From assembly GCA_958450865.1 (NCBI GenBank), contig CAUDNY010000005.1:62001-126000 (forward strand): a stretch of 64,000 nt of DNA, in the 5' to 3' direction. Below, piece after piece: positions 16,386-25,304 of the stretch; position 1 is the stretch's first letter, and the number at the start of each line of letters is the position of its first letter. A program made the translations under genes and the position numbers. The notes below the pieces were generated by a model. The model was not told the DNA's origin and searched no databases. It saw only the letters and a list, made by a program, of their open reading frames with translations. Source of the stretch: an uncultured Collinsella sp. Its GTDB lineage: Bacteria; Actinomycetota; Coriobacteriia; Coriobacteriales; Coriobacteriaceae.

Positions 16386-19136
16386 CTAGGCGCAACGCTT
16401 GGCCTCGAGCTTGGCCTGAGCGGCAGCCAGGCGTGCGAGGGGCACGCGATAGGGCGAGCAGGACACGTAGTCCACGTCGGCCACGTTAAACAGGCCCTTG
16501 ATGGACTTGGGGTCGCCGCCGTGCTCGCCGCACACGCCAAAGTGCATGCCAGGGTTGGTGGCGCGACCCTTTTCGACGGCCATGCGCACGAGCTCCAGCA
16601 CCGCCGTATCGATGGTCTCGAAGGGGTTGTCCTTCAGGATCTTCTTGTGCAGGTACAGTGGGATGAACTTGGCCTCGGCGTCGTCGCGGGAGAAGCCGAA
16701 GGTCGTCTGGGTGAGGTCGTTGGTGCCAAAGCAGAAGAAATCTGCGTGATGGGCGATCTCGTCGGCGACCATGCAGGCGCGCGGTAGCTCGAGCATCGTG
16801 CCCACGGGAATGTTGAGCTCGACACCTTCCTCGGAGGAAACCTCGGCAATGACACGCTCAATGACCTCGCGGGTCTGGACATGCTCTGCCGTGATGGAAA
16901 CGAGCGGAACCATGATCTCGGGGCGTGGGTCGACGCCCTCCTTGATAAGGCGGGCAGCAGCCGTGGCGACGGCGCGAACCTGCATGAGCGGCAGATCGCT
17001 AAAGACGACAGAAAGGCGCACACCACGCAGGCCGAGCATCGGGTTGGACTCGACCATGCCGTCGATACGACGCAGGCGGGCGCGCAGGGCAGTGAGCTCC
17101 TTCTCGGGAGCGCCGGCGGCCTCCTTCTTGGTGATGGCGACCTCGAGCTCGCGGGGATCGTCCAGGAACTCGTGCAGCGGCGGATCAAGCAGGCGAACGA
17201 CCACATCGCGACCGGACATGGTCTTGAACATGGCCAGGAAGTCCTCGGTCTGAACCTTGAGCAGATCGGCCAGGGCCTGCTGCTTCACGGCCTCTTCGTC
17301 AGACAGGATAAAGCTCTGGATGATGTTCTTACGATCGCCCAGGAACATGTGCTCGGTGCGGCACAGACCGATGGCCTCGGCGCCAAACTCGAGCGCGAGC
17401 GCGGCATCCTCGGGGTTGTCGGCGTTGACGCGCACGTGGTTGGCGTGACCGTCGGTCTCGTCCAGACGGATCTCGTCGGCCCAGGACAGGATGGTGTCCA
17501 GGTCGCCGGTGAGCTCGGCCGAAACCAGATCAACGGCGCCGTCGACGACGATACCCTGGGTGCCGTCGATGGAGATGACATCGCCCTCATGCAGCACGCG
17601 GTCGCTGCCCTCAATGCGCACAACCTTCTCGGCCGCGTCGATATGGAAGCGCTCGACACCGCAGACGCAGGGGGTACCCATGCCGCGGGCGATAACGGCG
17701 GCGTGGCTCGTCTTGCCACCATGGCTGGTCAGGATGCCCTCGGCGGCGACCATGCCCTTCAGGTCGTCGGGGTTGGTCTCCCAGCGAACCAGAATGACCT
17801 TATGCCCCTCGTTGGCGCGCGCGACGGCGTCATCACTCGAGAACACGACCTCGCCCACGGCGGCACCAGGGCTGGCGTTAAGGCCGCTGGCCAGGGCCTC
17901 GTACTTCTTGGAGGCGTCGAACTGCGGGTGCAGGAGCTGGTCGAGCTGTGCGGGGTCGATGCGGCTCACGGCCTCCTCGCGGGTGATGAGGCCCTCCTCG
18001 ACCATCTCGATGGCGATGCGCAGGGCGGCGGTGGCGGTGCGCTTGCCCACTCGGGTCTGGAGCATCCAGAGCTTGCCCTGCTCGATGGTGAACTCGATAT
18101 CGCACATATCGCGATAGTGATCCTCGAGCGTCAGGAACACGCGCTCGAGCTCCTCGCCTGCGGACTCGAGGCCCGGAGTGTTCTTGAGGTCGGCGATGGG
18201 CTCGGTGTTGCGGATACCGGCGACGACGTCCTCGCCCTGGGCGTTCACCAAGAAGTCGCCGTAGAACTCCTTGGTGCCGTCGGCCGGATTACGCGTAAAG
18301 GCGACGCCAGTCGCGGAGGTCTCGCCCTTGTTACCAAAAGCCATGGCCTGAACGTTGACGGCGGTACCGAGCTCGTCGGAGATACCATGCTGCCTGCGGT
18401 AGATGCAGGCGCGCTCGTTCATCCAGCTGCCAAAGACGGCCTGGATGGCAAGGCGCAGCTGGAGCTCCGGATCGTGCGGGAAGACGGGCTTACCGTCGGC
18501 GACCTCGAGCTCGGGATACAGGGCCGCCTCGACGTTCTCGGAGAAGATGCCCTTAAAGGTCTCGACGAGCTCCTGCAGGTCCTCGGCCGAAAGCTCGGAA
18601 TCGACACGAACGCCGGCGACCAGGCGGGCCTGGGTCAGGGCGTTCTCGAATAGGTCGGCGTCGACGCCCATGACGACGTTGGAGAACATCTGGATAAAGC
18701 GGCGGTAGCTATCCCAGGCAAAGCGCGGGTTCTGCGTCTGCGCGATAAGGCCCTGGACGGAATCGTCGTTGAGGCCCAGGTTGAGGACCGTGTCCATCAT
18801 GCCGGGCATGGAGAACGGAGCGCCCGAGCGAACCGACACGAGCAGCGGATCGGAGGCATCGCCGAGTTTCTTGCCGCAACGGGCCTCGAGGTCAGCCTCG
18901 GCGGCAACGATCTCATCGAGTGCGCCCTCGGGCCAGACGTTGCCGGCACCGGAGTACTCGACACAGGTCTGGCAGGTAATGGTAAAGCCACCGGGAACCG
19001 GCAGACCGATGCGGCTCATCTCGGCAAGGTTTGCGCCTTTGCCGCCAAGCACGAAGTTCATGGATTTGTCGCCCTCAGTGACACAGGTGCCCCGGGCGTC
19101 GGTTCCAAAACGGTAAACCCTCTTGCAATCGCTCAC
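16386..19136 (-). CDS. ppdK: Pyruvate, phosphate dikinase
   Basis: Interconverts pyruvate, ATP and Pi with PEP, AMP and PPi, in either glycolytic or gluconeogenic direction. 916 residues, full length for the family. The order is an N-terminal ATP-grasp domain (MNFVLGGKGANLAEMSRIG, SVRSGAPFSMPGMMDTVLN), the phosphohistidine domain (TSHGGKTSHAAVIARGMGTP, containing the catalytic His and the Thr phosphorylated by the PDRP regulator), and the PEP/pyruvate TIM barrel with the catalytic Cys in HFGVCGEHGGD. GTG start at 19136 behind GGAAGGGGAAG. The candidate regulator ppsR lies 326 bases upstream on the same strand, and that gap holds phased repeats. Probably transcribed alone. Confidence 0.97.
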   Translation of the reverse strand: MSDCKRVYRFGTDARGTCVTEGDKSMNFVLGGKGANLAEMSRIGLPVPGGFTITCQTCVEYSGAGNVWPEGALDEIVAAEADLEARCGKKLGDASDPLLVSVRSGAPFSMPGMMDTVLNLGLNDDSVQGLIAQTQNPRFAWDSYRRFIQMFSNVVMGVDADLFENALTQARLVAGVRVDSELSAEDLQELVETFKGIFSENVEAALYPELEVADGKPVFPHDPELQLRLAIQAVFGSWMNERACIYRRQHGISDELGTAVNVQAMAFGNKGETSATGVAFTRNPADGTKEFYGDFLVNAQGEDVVAGIRNTEPIADLKNTPGLESAGEELERVFLTLEDHYRDMCDIEFTIEQGKLWMLQTRVGKRTATAALRIAIEMVEEGLITREEAVSRIDPAQLDQLLHPQFDASKKYEALASGLNASPGAAVGEVVFSSDDAVARANEGHKVILVRWETNPDDLKGMVAAEGILTSHGGKTSHAAVIARGMGTPCVCGVERFHIDAAEKVVRIEGSDRVLHEGDVISIDGTQGIVVDGAVDLVSAELTGDLDTILSWADEIRLDETDGHANHVRVNADNPEDAALALEFGAEAIGLCRTEHMFLGDRKNIIQSFILSDEEAVKQQALADLLKVQTEDFLAMFKTMSGRDVVVRLLDPPLHEFLDDPRELEVAITKKEAAGAPEKELTALRARLRRIDGMVESNPMLGLRGVRLSVVFSDLPLMQVRAVATAAARLIKEGVDPRPEIMVPLVSITAEHVQTREVIERVIAEVSSEEGVELNIPVGTMLELPRACMVADEIAHHADFFCFGTNDLTQTTFGFSRDDAEAKFIPLYLHKKILKDNPFETIDTAVLELVRMAVEKGRATNPGMHFGVCGEHGGDPKSIKGLFNVADVDYVSCSPYRVPLARLAAAQAKLEAKRCA

Positions 19137-19462
19137 GATACTTCCCCTTCCATGCGCTTACGCGCACGACCGTGGTAACGAATCGACCCGCCGGATGCGG
19201 GCCGTGAGGGAACTATACGGCGGGTTTTGGACAGGCTTGAGCAGAGGGTGCGCGGTTTGGTAAACGTGCTAAAACCGGCGGTAAACGGTAGGTAAAGGTG
19301 GTTACCTTATGAAGATACCACTACAGGGAAAGTGCAGGTCGGATGCGATGTTTTTGCTAAATCGCTTTACCATTTATCAGCATTATTTCCAAGTATTCTC
19401 TTTGGTTAGCTAAAAGAGCCCCGTCCCAAATTAGCTACCCAAACATCCTTGTCCCAAGTGAG
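19137..19462. other. 326-base intergenic region between ppsR and ppdK
   Basis: The only stretch over 300 bases without a gene. It contains a GTAGCT-type repeat pair beside the ppsR stop (19404-19466), an AT-rich middle, and a cluster of GGTAAA-type direct repeats (19259-19306). A TATAGT sequence near 19213-19218 on the minus strand could be the ppdK -10 box, but no good -35 is present. No convincing ORF was found. Confidence 0.6.
19259..19306. promoter_or_regulatory. Helically phased GGTAAA repeats upstream of ppdK
   Basis: GGTAAAC starts at 19259, GGTAAACG at 19280 and GGTAAAGG at 19291, that is 21 and 11 bases apart, so they fall on one face of the helix. GGTTACC follows at 19300-19306, and an inverted TTTACC lies at 19366-19371. 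This looks like an operator array for a regulator of ppdK; no regulator is identified. Confidence 0.4.
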
Positions 19463-19466
19463 CTAC
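19404..19466. repeat. Two copies of a GTAGCT-type palindromic intergenic repeat
   Basis: Plus-strand copy 1 (19404-19440) reads GGTTAGCTAAAAGAGCCCCG then TCCCAAATTAGCTACCC. A partial copy 2 (19447-19466) reads CCTTGTCCCAAGTGAGCTAC and overlaps the ppsR stop codon. Copy 1 closely matches 27458-27486 at the rsfS stop. The ends GTAGCT/AGCTAC are inverted. Confidence 0.55.
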
Positions 19467-20338
19467 TTTTGTTGAGCGCGGCGGGCGGCACGGCGGGCCC
19501 TGGCTTCTTGGATCTCCTCGAGGTGGGCAATGATCTCGGAGGCGCTCTCCTCGATGGCCTTGCCATCGGTACGAACCACAAAGCAGCCCAGGCGTTTCAT
19601 GAGCGCGCGGGCTTCAGCAAGCTCGCTGCGCACGCTCTCGGGCTCGGCATAGGAGCCTGCGACGGCACGAGCGTAGTCATCGCCCAAGCGGCTATCGCGA
19701 ATTTCGGAAATCACATCGACGGTCGAAATCAGGCCGAACAGGCGCATCGGGTCGACCTCGTAAATCGACTTGGGCGGCTCCATGCCATGCGCCAGTGGGA
19801 CATTGGCAACCTTGTAACCCTGATAGGCCAAATACATCGACAGCGGGGTCTTGGACGTGCGCGACACGCCCAGCAGCACGATATCAGCACCCGACAGATC
19901 GTCACAACCACGACCGTCATCGTGCTCAACGAAATACTCCATAGCCTCAATGCGATGGAAATAGCGGTCGTCGGTCTTGTGAATCACGCCCGCAACGCCC
20001 TTGGGCGGCACACCGATGAGCGACGACAACACGGCGAGCGTCGGACCGATCAGGTCGACCGAACGGATATGCAGCATACCTAGGTAATCGAGCACGCGAG
20101 CACGAAGGGCCGGGTCGACGATGGTATGGAACACGGCGATATCGCGATGGTCCGCATCGACGCGCGGCCCCACAAATGACTTGACCTGCTCCACGGAGGT
20201 CACCTTAGGCAGGCGTAAAACGCGAAAAGCCCCTTCATCAAATTGCCCGGACGCCGCAAGCACCACCTCACAAGCGGTATCACCGAGCGAGTCGGAGATA
20301 ACGATAACGGTGGGACGAGCGGTGACCGGGCAATCCAT
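19463..20338 (-). CDS. ppsR: Pyruvate, phosphate dikinase regulatory protein (DUF299 kinase/pyrophosphorylase)
   Basis: Bifunctional enzyme that inactivates PPDK (or PEP synthase) by ADP-dependent phosphorylation of the Thr next to the catalytic His and reactivates it by Pi-dependent dephosphorylation. 291 residues, family length. The nucleotide-binding P-loop GVSRTSKTPLSMYLA lies near 155-170; the N-terminus has the typical VIVISDSLGDTA and the middle FHRIEAMEYFVEHDDG. Given ppdK next door, the target is PPDK rather than PEP synthase. Its ATG at 20338 has AAAAGGAG upstream and is 34 bases after glyS, so it is likely cotranscribed with glyQ-glyS. Its stop codon lies within a dispersed repeat. 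Confidence 0.94.
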   Translation of the reverse strand: MDCPVTARPTVIVISDSLGDTACEVVLAASGQFDEGAFRVLRLPKVTSVEQVKSFVGPRVDADHRDIAVFHTIVDPALRARVLDYLGMLHIRSVDLIGPTLAVLSSLIGVPPKGVAGVIHKTDDRYFHRIEAMEYFVEHDDGRGCDDLSGADIVLLGVSRTSKTPLSMYLAYQGYKVANVPLAHGMEPPKSIYEVDPMRLFGLISTVDVISEIRDSRLGDDYARAVAGSYAEPESVRSELAEARALMKRLGCFVVRTDGKAIEESASEIIAHLEEIQEARARRAARRAQQK

Positions 20339-20372
20339 GCGGGGCTCCTTTTGCGCTTATGCGCAAGCTGGC

Positions 20373-22469
20373 TTACTTTTTGCGGGCAAGCTCACCGATG
20401 TTGGCGATGCCAGAGAAAACGGCCTCGAAGCGGTTGAGCAGCTTAAGGCGATTATCGCGAAGCTGCTCGTCCTTGTCCATGACCATGACCTCATCGAAGA
20501 AACGGTCGATGGGCGCGCGCAGGGCTGCGAGGGCGGCAAATGCGGCCGGGTAGTCCTCGGCAGCAAGGGCGGCAGCGACAGCGGTCTGAGCGGCCTCGGA
20601 GGCGTCGGCGAGCGCGAGCTCGGCCTCACCCATCAGGCTGCGGTCATACTCCGCACCAAGCTCGGGCTTGGAGATATGCGCGGCGCGGGCATAGGCGGTC
20701 GCCAGGTTGTCGAACGTCTCAGCGTCGTTCTTGCGGGCCTCGTCGAGGGCGGCGCAGCGGGCGAAGAAGACGGACGGGGCGATGATGTGTACCGCGGAGA
20801 CGGCGGCAACGGTATCGGCCGGGATCTTTTCGTCGCGGGCCATACTCACCAGGCGGCCATGGAAGAAGTCACGAACCTGCTGGGCGACCTCGGCGGCGTC
20901 GAACTCAATGCCCTGCTCGCTGTAAAGCTGCAGAGCAAAGTCAATCAGCGACGTGGGGTCGATCGGCAGACGGTCGCGCAGAATGTTGATGATACCGATA
21001 GCGGCACGACGCAGCGCGTAGGGATCGGAGGAGCCGGTCGGGGGCTCGCCGATGGCAAAGATACCGGCGATGGTATCGAGCTTGTCGGCGCAGGCCACGA
21101 TGCAGCCAGCGGTGCCCTCGGGCAGCTCGTCACCGGCAAAGCGGGGACGATAGTGATCGCGAATGGCGTGGGCGACCTCGTCGTTCTCCCCCATCGCGGT
21201 GGCGTAGTAACCGCCCATCACGCCCTGTTGGCTCGTGAACTCGACGACGGCGTTGGACACCAGGTCTGCCTTGCACAGGTGCGCGGCACGAGCAGCGTCG
21301 GCGGCAAGTTGGGCGCCCAGATGAGCCTCGCGGGCAATAGCGAGCGCGAGCTGCTCGATGCGCTCGGACTTGGCGAGCACGCTGCCGAGCTTCTCCTGGA
21401 AGGCGACCTTGGACAGGCGCTCACGGAACTCGTCGAGGGAGATCTTCAGGTCCTCCTCGTAGAAGAACTTAGCGTCGTCCAGACGGGCACGCACGACGCG
21501 CTCGTTGCCGTCGATCACGCGCTCGGCGTTCTCGGGCTTGCTATTGGAAACGACCACGAACTCACGCGTCAGCTTGCCCTCGCCGTCATAGATCGGGAAG
21601 TAGCGCTGGTTGGTGAGCATGGACTCGCAGATGATCTCGTGCGGGACCTTGAGGAACTCCTCATCGAAGGTACCGACGAGCACCGTCGGCCACTCGCAGA
21701 GGTTAATGACCTCCTCGAAGACCTTCTTGGGCGTATCGACATGGCAGCCAGGACGGGCAGCCTCGACCTCGGCGATACCGGCGAGAATCACCTCGCGACG
21801 GCGCTCGGCAGAAAGCACGCCGGCGTCCTCGAGCACCTGCTCGTAGACGGCGGGACTGGCAACCACATGGTCACCAGGGCCAAGTACGCGATGGCCGCGC
21901 GTGGTGTTGCCGCTCGTCACGTCGGCAAACGACACGGGCACAACATCCTCGCCCAAAAGGCAGCAGATCCAGCGGACCGGGCGCACGAAGGTGGCGTGCT
22001 CGTGGCCCCAGCGCTGACTACGGTAGTTGGGCCACTGCAGGCCGGCGATGGTCTTCTCGCACAGGGCCGTCAGGATCGGAGTAGCCGGAGCGGAAGGAAT
22101 GTTCTTCTCGGCAAAGACGTACTCACGGCCGTCGGTGTCCTCGCGACGGACCAGATCCTCGGCAGCCACACCGCACTTGCGGGCGAAGCCCTGGGCGGCC
22201 TTGGTGGCGTTACCGTCATCATCGAAGGCGATGCTGGCCGCAGGGCCACGCTTGACCTCGTGAACCTCATCGGTCGCGGTGGCGACGTCGGCCACGAGCG
22301 CAGCCAGGCGACGCGGGCTCGAGATCACGCGGACCTCGCCATGGGCCAGACCGGCCTCGTCGAGACCCTTGGCGATCATGGTGCCAAGCTGCTTGACGGC
22401 ATTGTTCAGCGGTGCGGAGGGCATTTCCTCCGTACCGATCTCAAACAGGAAATCCTTAGCGTCTGCCAT
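20373..22469 (-). CDS. glyS: Glycyl-tRNA synthetase beta subunit
   Basis: Tetrameric (alpha2-beta2) class II GlyRS; the beta subunit carries tRNA-binding and HD-like domains. 698 residues. It begins FLFEIGTEEMPSAPLNNAVKQLG, and shows the family stretches FVRPVRWICCLLG, RGHRVLGP and the C-terminal DALR-like anticodon-binding part ending with FFDEVMVMDKDEQLRDNRL. ATG at 22469 is three bases after the glyQ stop. The two-subunit enzyme is typical of most bacteria but unlike the single-chain GlyRS of many actinobacteria. Confidence 0.97.
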   Translation of the reverse strand: MADAKDFLFEIGTEEMPSAPLNNAVKQLGTMIAKGLDEAGLAHGEVRVISSPRRLAALVADVATATDEVHEVKRGPAASIAFDDDGNATKAAQGFARKCGVAAEDLVRREDTDGREYVFAEKNIPSAPATPILTALCEKTIAGLQWPNYRSQRWGHEHATFVRPVRWICCLLGEDVVPVSFADVTSGNTTRGHRVLGPGDHVVASPAVYEQVLEDAGVLSAERRREVILAGIAEVEAARPGCHVDTPKKVFEEVINLCEWPTVLVGTFDEEFLKVPHEIICESMLTNQRYFPIYDGEGKLTREFVVVSNSKPENAERVIDGNERVVRARLDDAKFFYEEDLKISLDEFRERLSKVAFQEKLGSVLAKSERIEQLALAIAREAHLGAQLAADAARAAHLCKADLVSNAVVEFTSQQGVMGGYYATAMGENDEVAHAIRDHYRPRFAGDELPEGTAGCIVACADKLDTIAGIFAIGEPPTGSSDPYALRRAAIGIINILRDRLPIDPTSLIDFALQLYSEQGIEFDAAEVAQQVRDFFHGRLVSMARDEKIPADTVAAVSAVHIIAPSVFFARCAALDEARKNDAETFDNLATAYARAAHISKPELGAEYDRSLMGEAELALADASEAAQTAVAAALAAEDYPAAFAALAALRAPIDRFFDEVMVMDKDEQLRDNRLKLLNRFEAVFSGIANIGELARKK

Positions 22470-22472
22470 GGC

Positions 22473-23384
22473 TTACGCCACCTCGCCTTCCTGGTCGGCA
22501 TTCTCGTTGACTCCGGCGACCTCGGCCATATAGGCCTCGCAGCACGCCTTGGCGACGGCGCGGACGCGCAGGATGTAGTTGGCACGCTCGACGGCGGACA
22601 GCGCGCCGCGGGCATCGAGCAGATTGAAAGCGTGGCTGCACTTCATGACGCAGTCGTATGCGGGCAGCGGCAGCTTGCGCTCCAGGCAGGAATGGCACTC
22701 GGCCTCGTAGTCGTCAAACTTCTGACGCATCATCTCGACGTTGGCGACCTCAAAGTTATAGGCACTGAACTCGCGCTCGTTCTCGAGGAACACGTCGCCG
22801 TAGGTCATGGGCGTGCCATCGGGCAGGTAGCTCCACACCAGGTCGTAAACGGAGTTGACGCCCTGGGCGTACATGGCGATACGCTCCAGGCCATAGGTGA
22901 TCTCGACGGGCACGGGGTCGACCTCGATGCCGCCCACCTGCTGGAAGTACGTAAACTGCGTGACCTCCATGCCGTTGAGCCAGACCTCCCAGCCAAGGCC
23001 CCAGGCGCCGAGCGTCGGGCTCTCCCAGTCGTCCTCGACAAAGCGGACGTCATGGTCGTTGGGGTCCAGGCCAATGGCGGCCAGCGAACCCAGGTAGAGC
23101 TCCTGAGCGTTGACCGGCGAGGGCTTGATGAGCACCTGGAACTGATAGTAGTGCTGCATGCGGTTGGGGTTCTCGCCATAGCGGCCGTCGGCGGGACGGC
23201 GGCAGGGCTGCGCATAGCAGGTGCGCCACTCGGCGGGACCGAGCGAGCGCAGCGTGGTCGCGGTATGGAAGGTACCGGCACCGACCTCGGAGTCATAGGG
23301 CTGCATAATGACGCAGCCCTGCTCGCCCCAGTACTGCTGGAGGCGCAGGATGATGTCTTGGAAGGAAAGCGATGAAGCGTTCAT
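22473..23384 (-). CDS. glyQ: Glycyl-tRNA synthetase alpha subunit
   Basis: Catalytic subunit that forms glycyl-adenylate. 303 residues with the highly conserved LQQYWGEQGCVIMQPYDSEVGAGTFHTAT opening (split here as LQQYWGEQGCV then IMQPYDSEVGAG), NPNRMQHYYQFQVLIKP and the GWEVWLNGMEVTQFTYFQQ region. The ATG at 23384 follows an AGAGGC sequence and a more distant GAGGGG. Only 59 bases separate it from lepB; a TATAGT box is present there but without a good -35. No T-box-like leader could be recognised. Confidence 0.97.
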   Translation of the reverse strand: MNASSLSFQDIILRLQQYWGEQGCVIMQPYDSEVGAGTFHTATTLRSLGPAEWRTCYAQPCRRPADGRYGENPNRMQHYYQFQVLIKPSPVNAQELYLGSLAAIGLDPNDHDVRFVEDDWESPTLGAWGLGWEVWLNGMEVTQFTYFQQVGGIEVDPVPVEITYGLERIAMYAQGVNSVYDLVWSYLPDGTPMTYGDVFLENEREFSAYNFEVANVEMMRQKFDDYEAECHSCLERKLPLPAYDCVMKCSHAFNLLDARGALSAVERANYILRVRAVAKACCEAYMAEVAGVNENADQEGEVA

Positions 23385-23443
23385 GCCTCTAATATCCCCT
23401 CGTCGAAACGATTACACGGTTAGGTACTGTACTATAGCGTTTT

Positions 23444-24007
23444 TTAGTCGATAGCGCCGATACGGTTGAGCGGCCAGTAGCGCACAAGCGCCACGGCGAT
23501 CAAGTCGGAGCGGTCGACGGGGCCAAAATAGCGGGAGTCAGCAGAGTTCTCGCGGTTGTCGCCCATCACCCACACACAGTCGTCAGGGACGGTGTAGGGA
23601 TAGCTCACCTGAGCAGCGGGCGCCTGGACGGAAAGCGGCCAGCTCATGCCAGTCGTATAGTCCTCGTCGAGCGCCTGGCCATCGACGACGACCTTGCCGT
23701 CCTGCAGGTCGACCGTCTGGCCGGCCGTGGCGATGACGCGCTTTACCAGCACGTCATGCTCGGACGTGGCATCGGGGTTGTGGAACACCACGATATCGCC
23801 TTGCTTGACGGGCTGTCCGAGTTCGAGCGTCACCTTCTGCGCCAGAATCTGGTCTCCGATCTCGATCGTGGACTCCATGGAACCGGTAGGCACCACAAAG
23901 GGTTCGACCACAAACGAGCGAATCAAGAAGGTGGCGACCAGTGCGATTGCGACAACCACCACCCACTCAAATGCACCCTTTAGCACGGAATGCTGCGATG
24001 GAACCAT
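23444..24007 (-). CDS. lepB: Signal peptidase I
   Basis: Membrane serine protease that removes signal peptides from secreted proteins. 187 residues from ATG 24007 (GAGGAG five bases upstream); a GTG at 24013 overlapping the trmD stop is less favoured. One N-terminal TM segment (about 13-33) is followed by the catalytic Ser43 in PTGSMEST and Lys89 in VLVKRVIATAG, then GDNRENSADSR (box E). The short length with a single TM matches Gram-positive enzymes. It ends the rpsP-khpA-rimM-trmD-lepB run. Confidence 0.95.
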   Translation of the reverse strand: MVPSQHSVLKGAFEWVVVVAIALVATFLIRSFVVEPFVVPTGSMESTIEIGDQILAQKVTLELGQPVKQGDIVVFHNPDATSEHDVLVKRVIATAGQTVDLQDGKVVVDGQALDEDYTTGMSWPLSVQAPAAQVSYPYTVPDDCVWVMGDNRENSADSRYFGPVDRSDLIAVALVRYWPLNRIGAID

Positions 24008-24009
24008 TC

Positions 24010-24768
24010 TCACTCCTCGCTCTGCGAAAACGAAGCGTCCAGGATCTCCTGCGCGTACGCGCGCTCCTTGGGCGTAAGACGTGCCGTCTCGATAAGATCG
24101 GGACGCCAGCGACAGGTACGCTCGATGGCGTTTTTGCGACGCCAGGCATCGACCTTGGCGTGGTCGCCGCTTACGAGCACCGGAGGCACGCCCTCGCCAT
24201 TGAACTCGGCGGGGCGGGTGTACTGCGCGTACTCGAGCAGGCCACCGTCCTCAGCGGTCGAGAAGGACTCGTCCACGTTGCTCATCTCGTCGCCCAAGGC
24301 TCCGGGAATGAGCCGTACGACGGCGTCGGCTACGACCATAGCGGGCAGCTCGCCGCCCGTGAGCACGTAGTCGCCGATCGACAGGCGCTCGTCGGCATAC
24401 GCATAGGCGCGCTCGTCGACGCCCTCGTAACGGCTGCACACAAACAGCAGGCGCTCGCTTTTGAGCAGGCGCTCGGCCACATGCTGCGTAAAGGGCTCGC
24501 CGCAGGGGGTGAAGAACACCACGGTGGGCTTGGGACCCTCGGAGCTGATGGCCTCGATTGCCTCGGCAATGGGCTCGACCTTCATGAGCATGCCCTGCCC
24601 GCCGCCATACGGCTCGTCATCGACGGTGCGATGGCGGTCGTGCGTCCAGTCGCGCAGGTTATACGCCTTAAAATCAAAAAGGCCGGCCTTGCGGGCGCGG
24701 CCCAAGATCGACGTGGACATGACGGGCTCAAACATCTCGGGAAAGACCGAAAGGGTCTCAATCAGCAT
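24010..24768 (-). CDS. trmD: tRNA (guanine-N1-)-methyltransferase
   Basis: SPOUT methyltransferase that makes m1G37 in tRNAs and prevents +1 frameshifting. 252 residues. The N-terminus IETLSVFPEMFEPVMSTSI, the segment DEPYGGGQGM and the knot region CSRYEGVDERAYAYADERL plus SIGDYVLTGGELPAM are all present. ATG at 24768 with GGGAGG upstream, ten bases after rimM. The stop overlaps the alternative GTG of lepB. Standard place after rimM. Confidence 0.97.
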   Translation of the reverse strand: MLIETLSVFPEMFEPVMSTSILGRARKAGLFDFKAYNLRDWTHDRHRTVDDEPYGGGQGMLMKVEPIAEAIEAISSEGPKPTVVFFTPCGEPFTQHVAERLLKSERLLFVCSRYEGVDERAYAYADERLSIGDYVLTGGELPAMVVADAVVRLIPGALGDEMSNVDESFSTAEDGGLLEYAQYTRPAEFNGEGVPPVLVSGDHAKVDAWRRKNAIERTCRWRPDLIETARLTPKERAYAQEILDASFSQSEE

Positions 24769-24778
24769 GCTGTCCTCC

Positions 24779-25300
24779 CTACTTATCCATATCGATCAAG
24801 CCGTCCATAACGTGGACGGAAATTGTTCCTGTGTCGGGAAGATCGAGCACAACCTGCTCGATCACGGGAATCAGCACCTCGCCGTACCGATCGCCCTCGA
24901 CAACCCAAACATCGTTGGCGGGCGTCGACATGATCTCGACAATCGTGCCGAGCGAGCCAAAGCGCTCATCGACCACCTCGCGACCCATGAGGTCGGTATA
25001 GGCGGCGTCGAGCGAATCGAGCTCGAAGTCGTCACGATTTGCTAGCACGTAGCATCCGGTGATGCCCTCGGCGGCCGTCAAATCGTCAATGCCCTCAAAC
25101 GAGACCAGATAGCCATCGCCCGTATCGGTGACGGATACGACCGTGCAAAAACGGTCGCGCTTGAGCGCCGGCGGCGTCAAGGCGACGCGCATACCCGGCT
25201 TCAATACAGAAGGAAGCCCCCGCAGCGGCTGCGCGAGGACCTCCCCCTTCCTTCCGTGCGGCTTGACCACACGGGCGATGTTTTTGTACTGGGACCTCAA
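24779..25300 (-). CDS. rimM: 16S rRNA processing protein RimM
   Basis: Assembly factor for the 30S head, binding S19. 173 residues: an N-terminal RimM beta-barrel (NIARVVKPHGRKGEVLA) followed by a PRC-barrel with LMGREVVDERFGSLGTIVE and VLIPVIEQVV. The only reasonable start is TTG at 25300, a few bases after the khpA stop; its nearest purine-rich sequence (AGGA) is very close, so initiation may depend on coupling to khpA. Confidence 0.93.
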   Translation of the reverse strand: MRSQYKNIARVVKPHGRKGEVLAQPLRGLPSVLKPGMRVALTPPALKRDRFCTVVSVTDTGDGYLVSFEGIDDLTAAEGITGCYVLANRDDFELDSLDAAYTDLMGREVVDERFGSLGTIVEIMSTPANDVWVVEGDRYGEVLIPVIEQVVLDLPDTGTISVHVMDGLIDMDK

Positions 25301-25304
25301 GGTC

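Noticed and set aside
16881..18653. 590-codon plus-strand open frame opposite ppdK
   Set aside because: Shadow of ppdK; no recognisable domain.
20121..23375. 1084-codon plus-strand open frame opposite glyS, glyQ and ppsR
   Set aside because: Antisense shadow of three unmistakable minus-strand genes; its protein is low-complexity Gly/Leu/Val/His typical of mirrored high-GC codons.
23385..23443. Possible T-box leader before glyQ
   Set aside because: Gap too short and no specifier or antiterminator motif.
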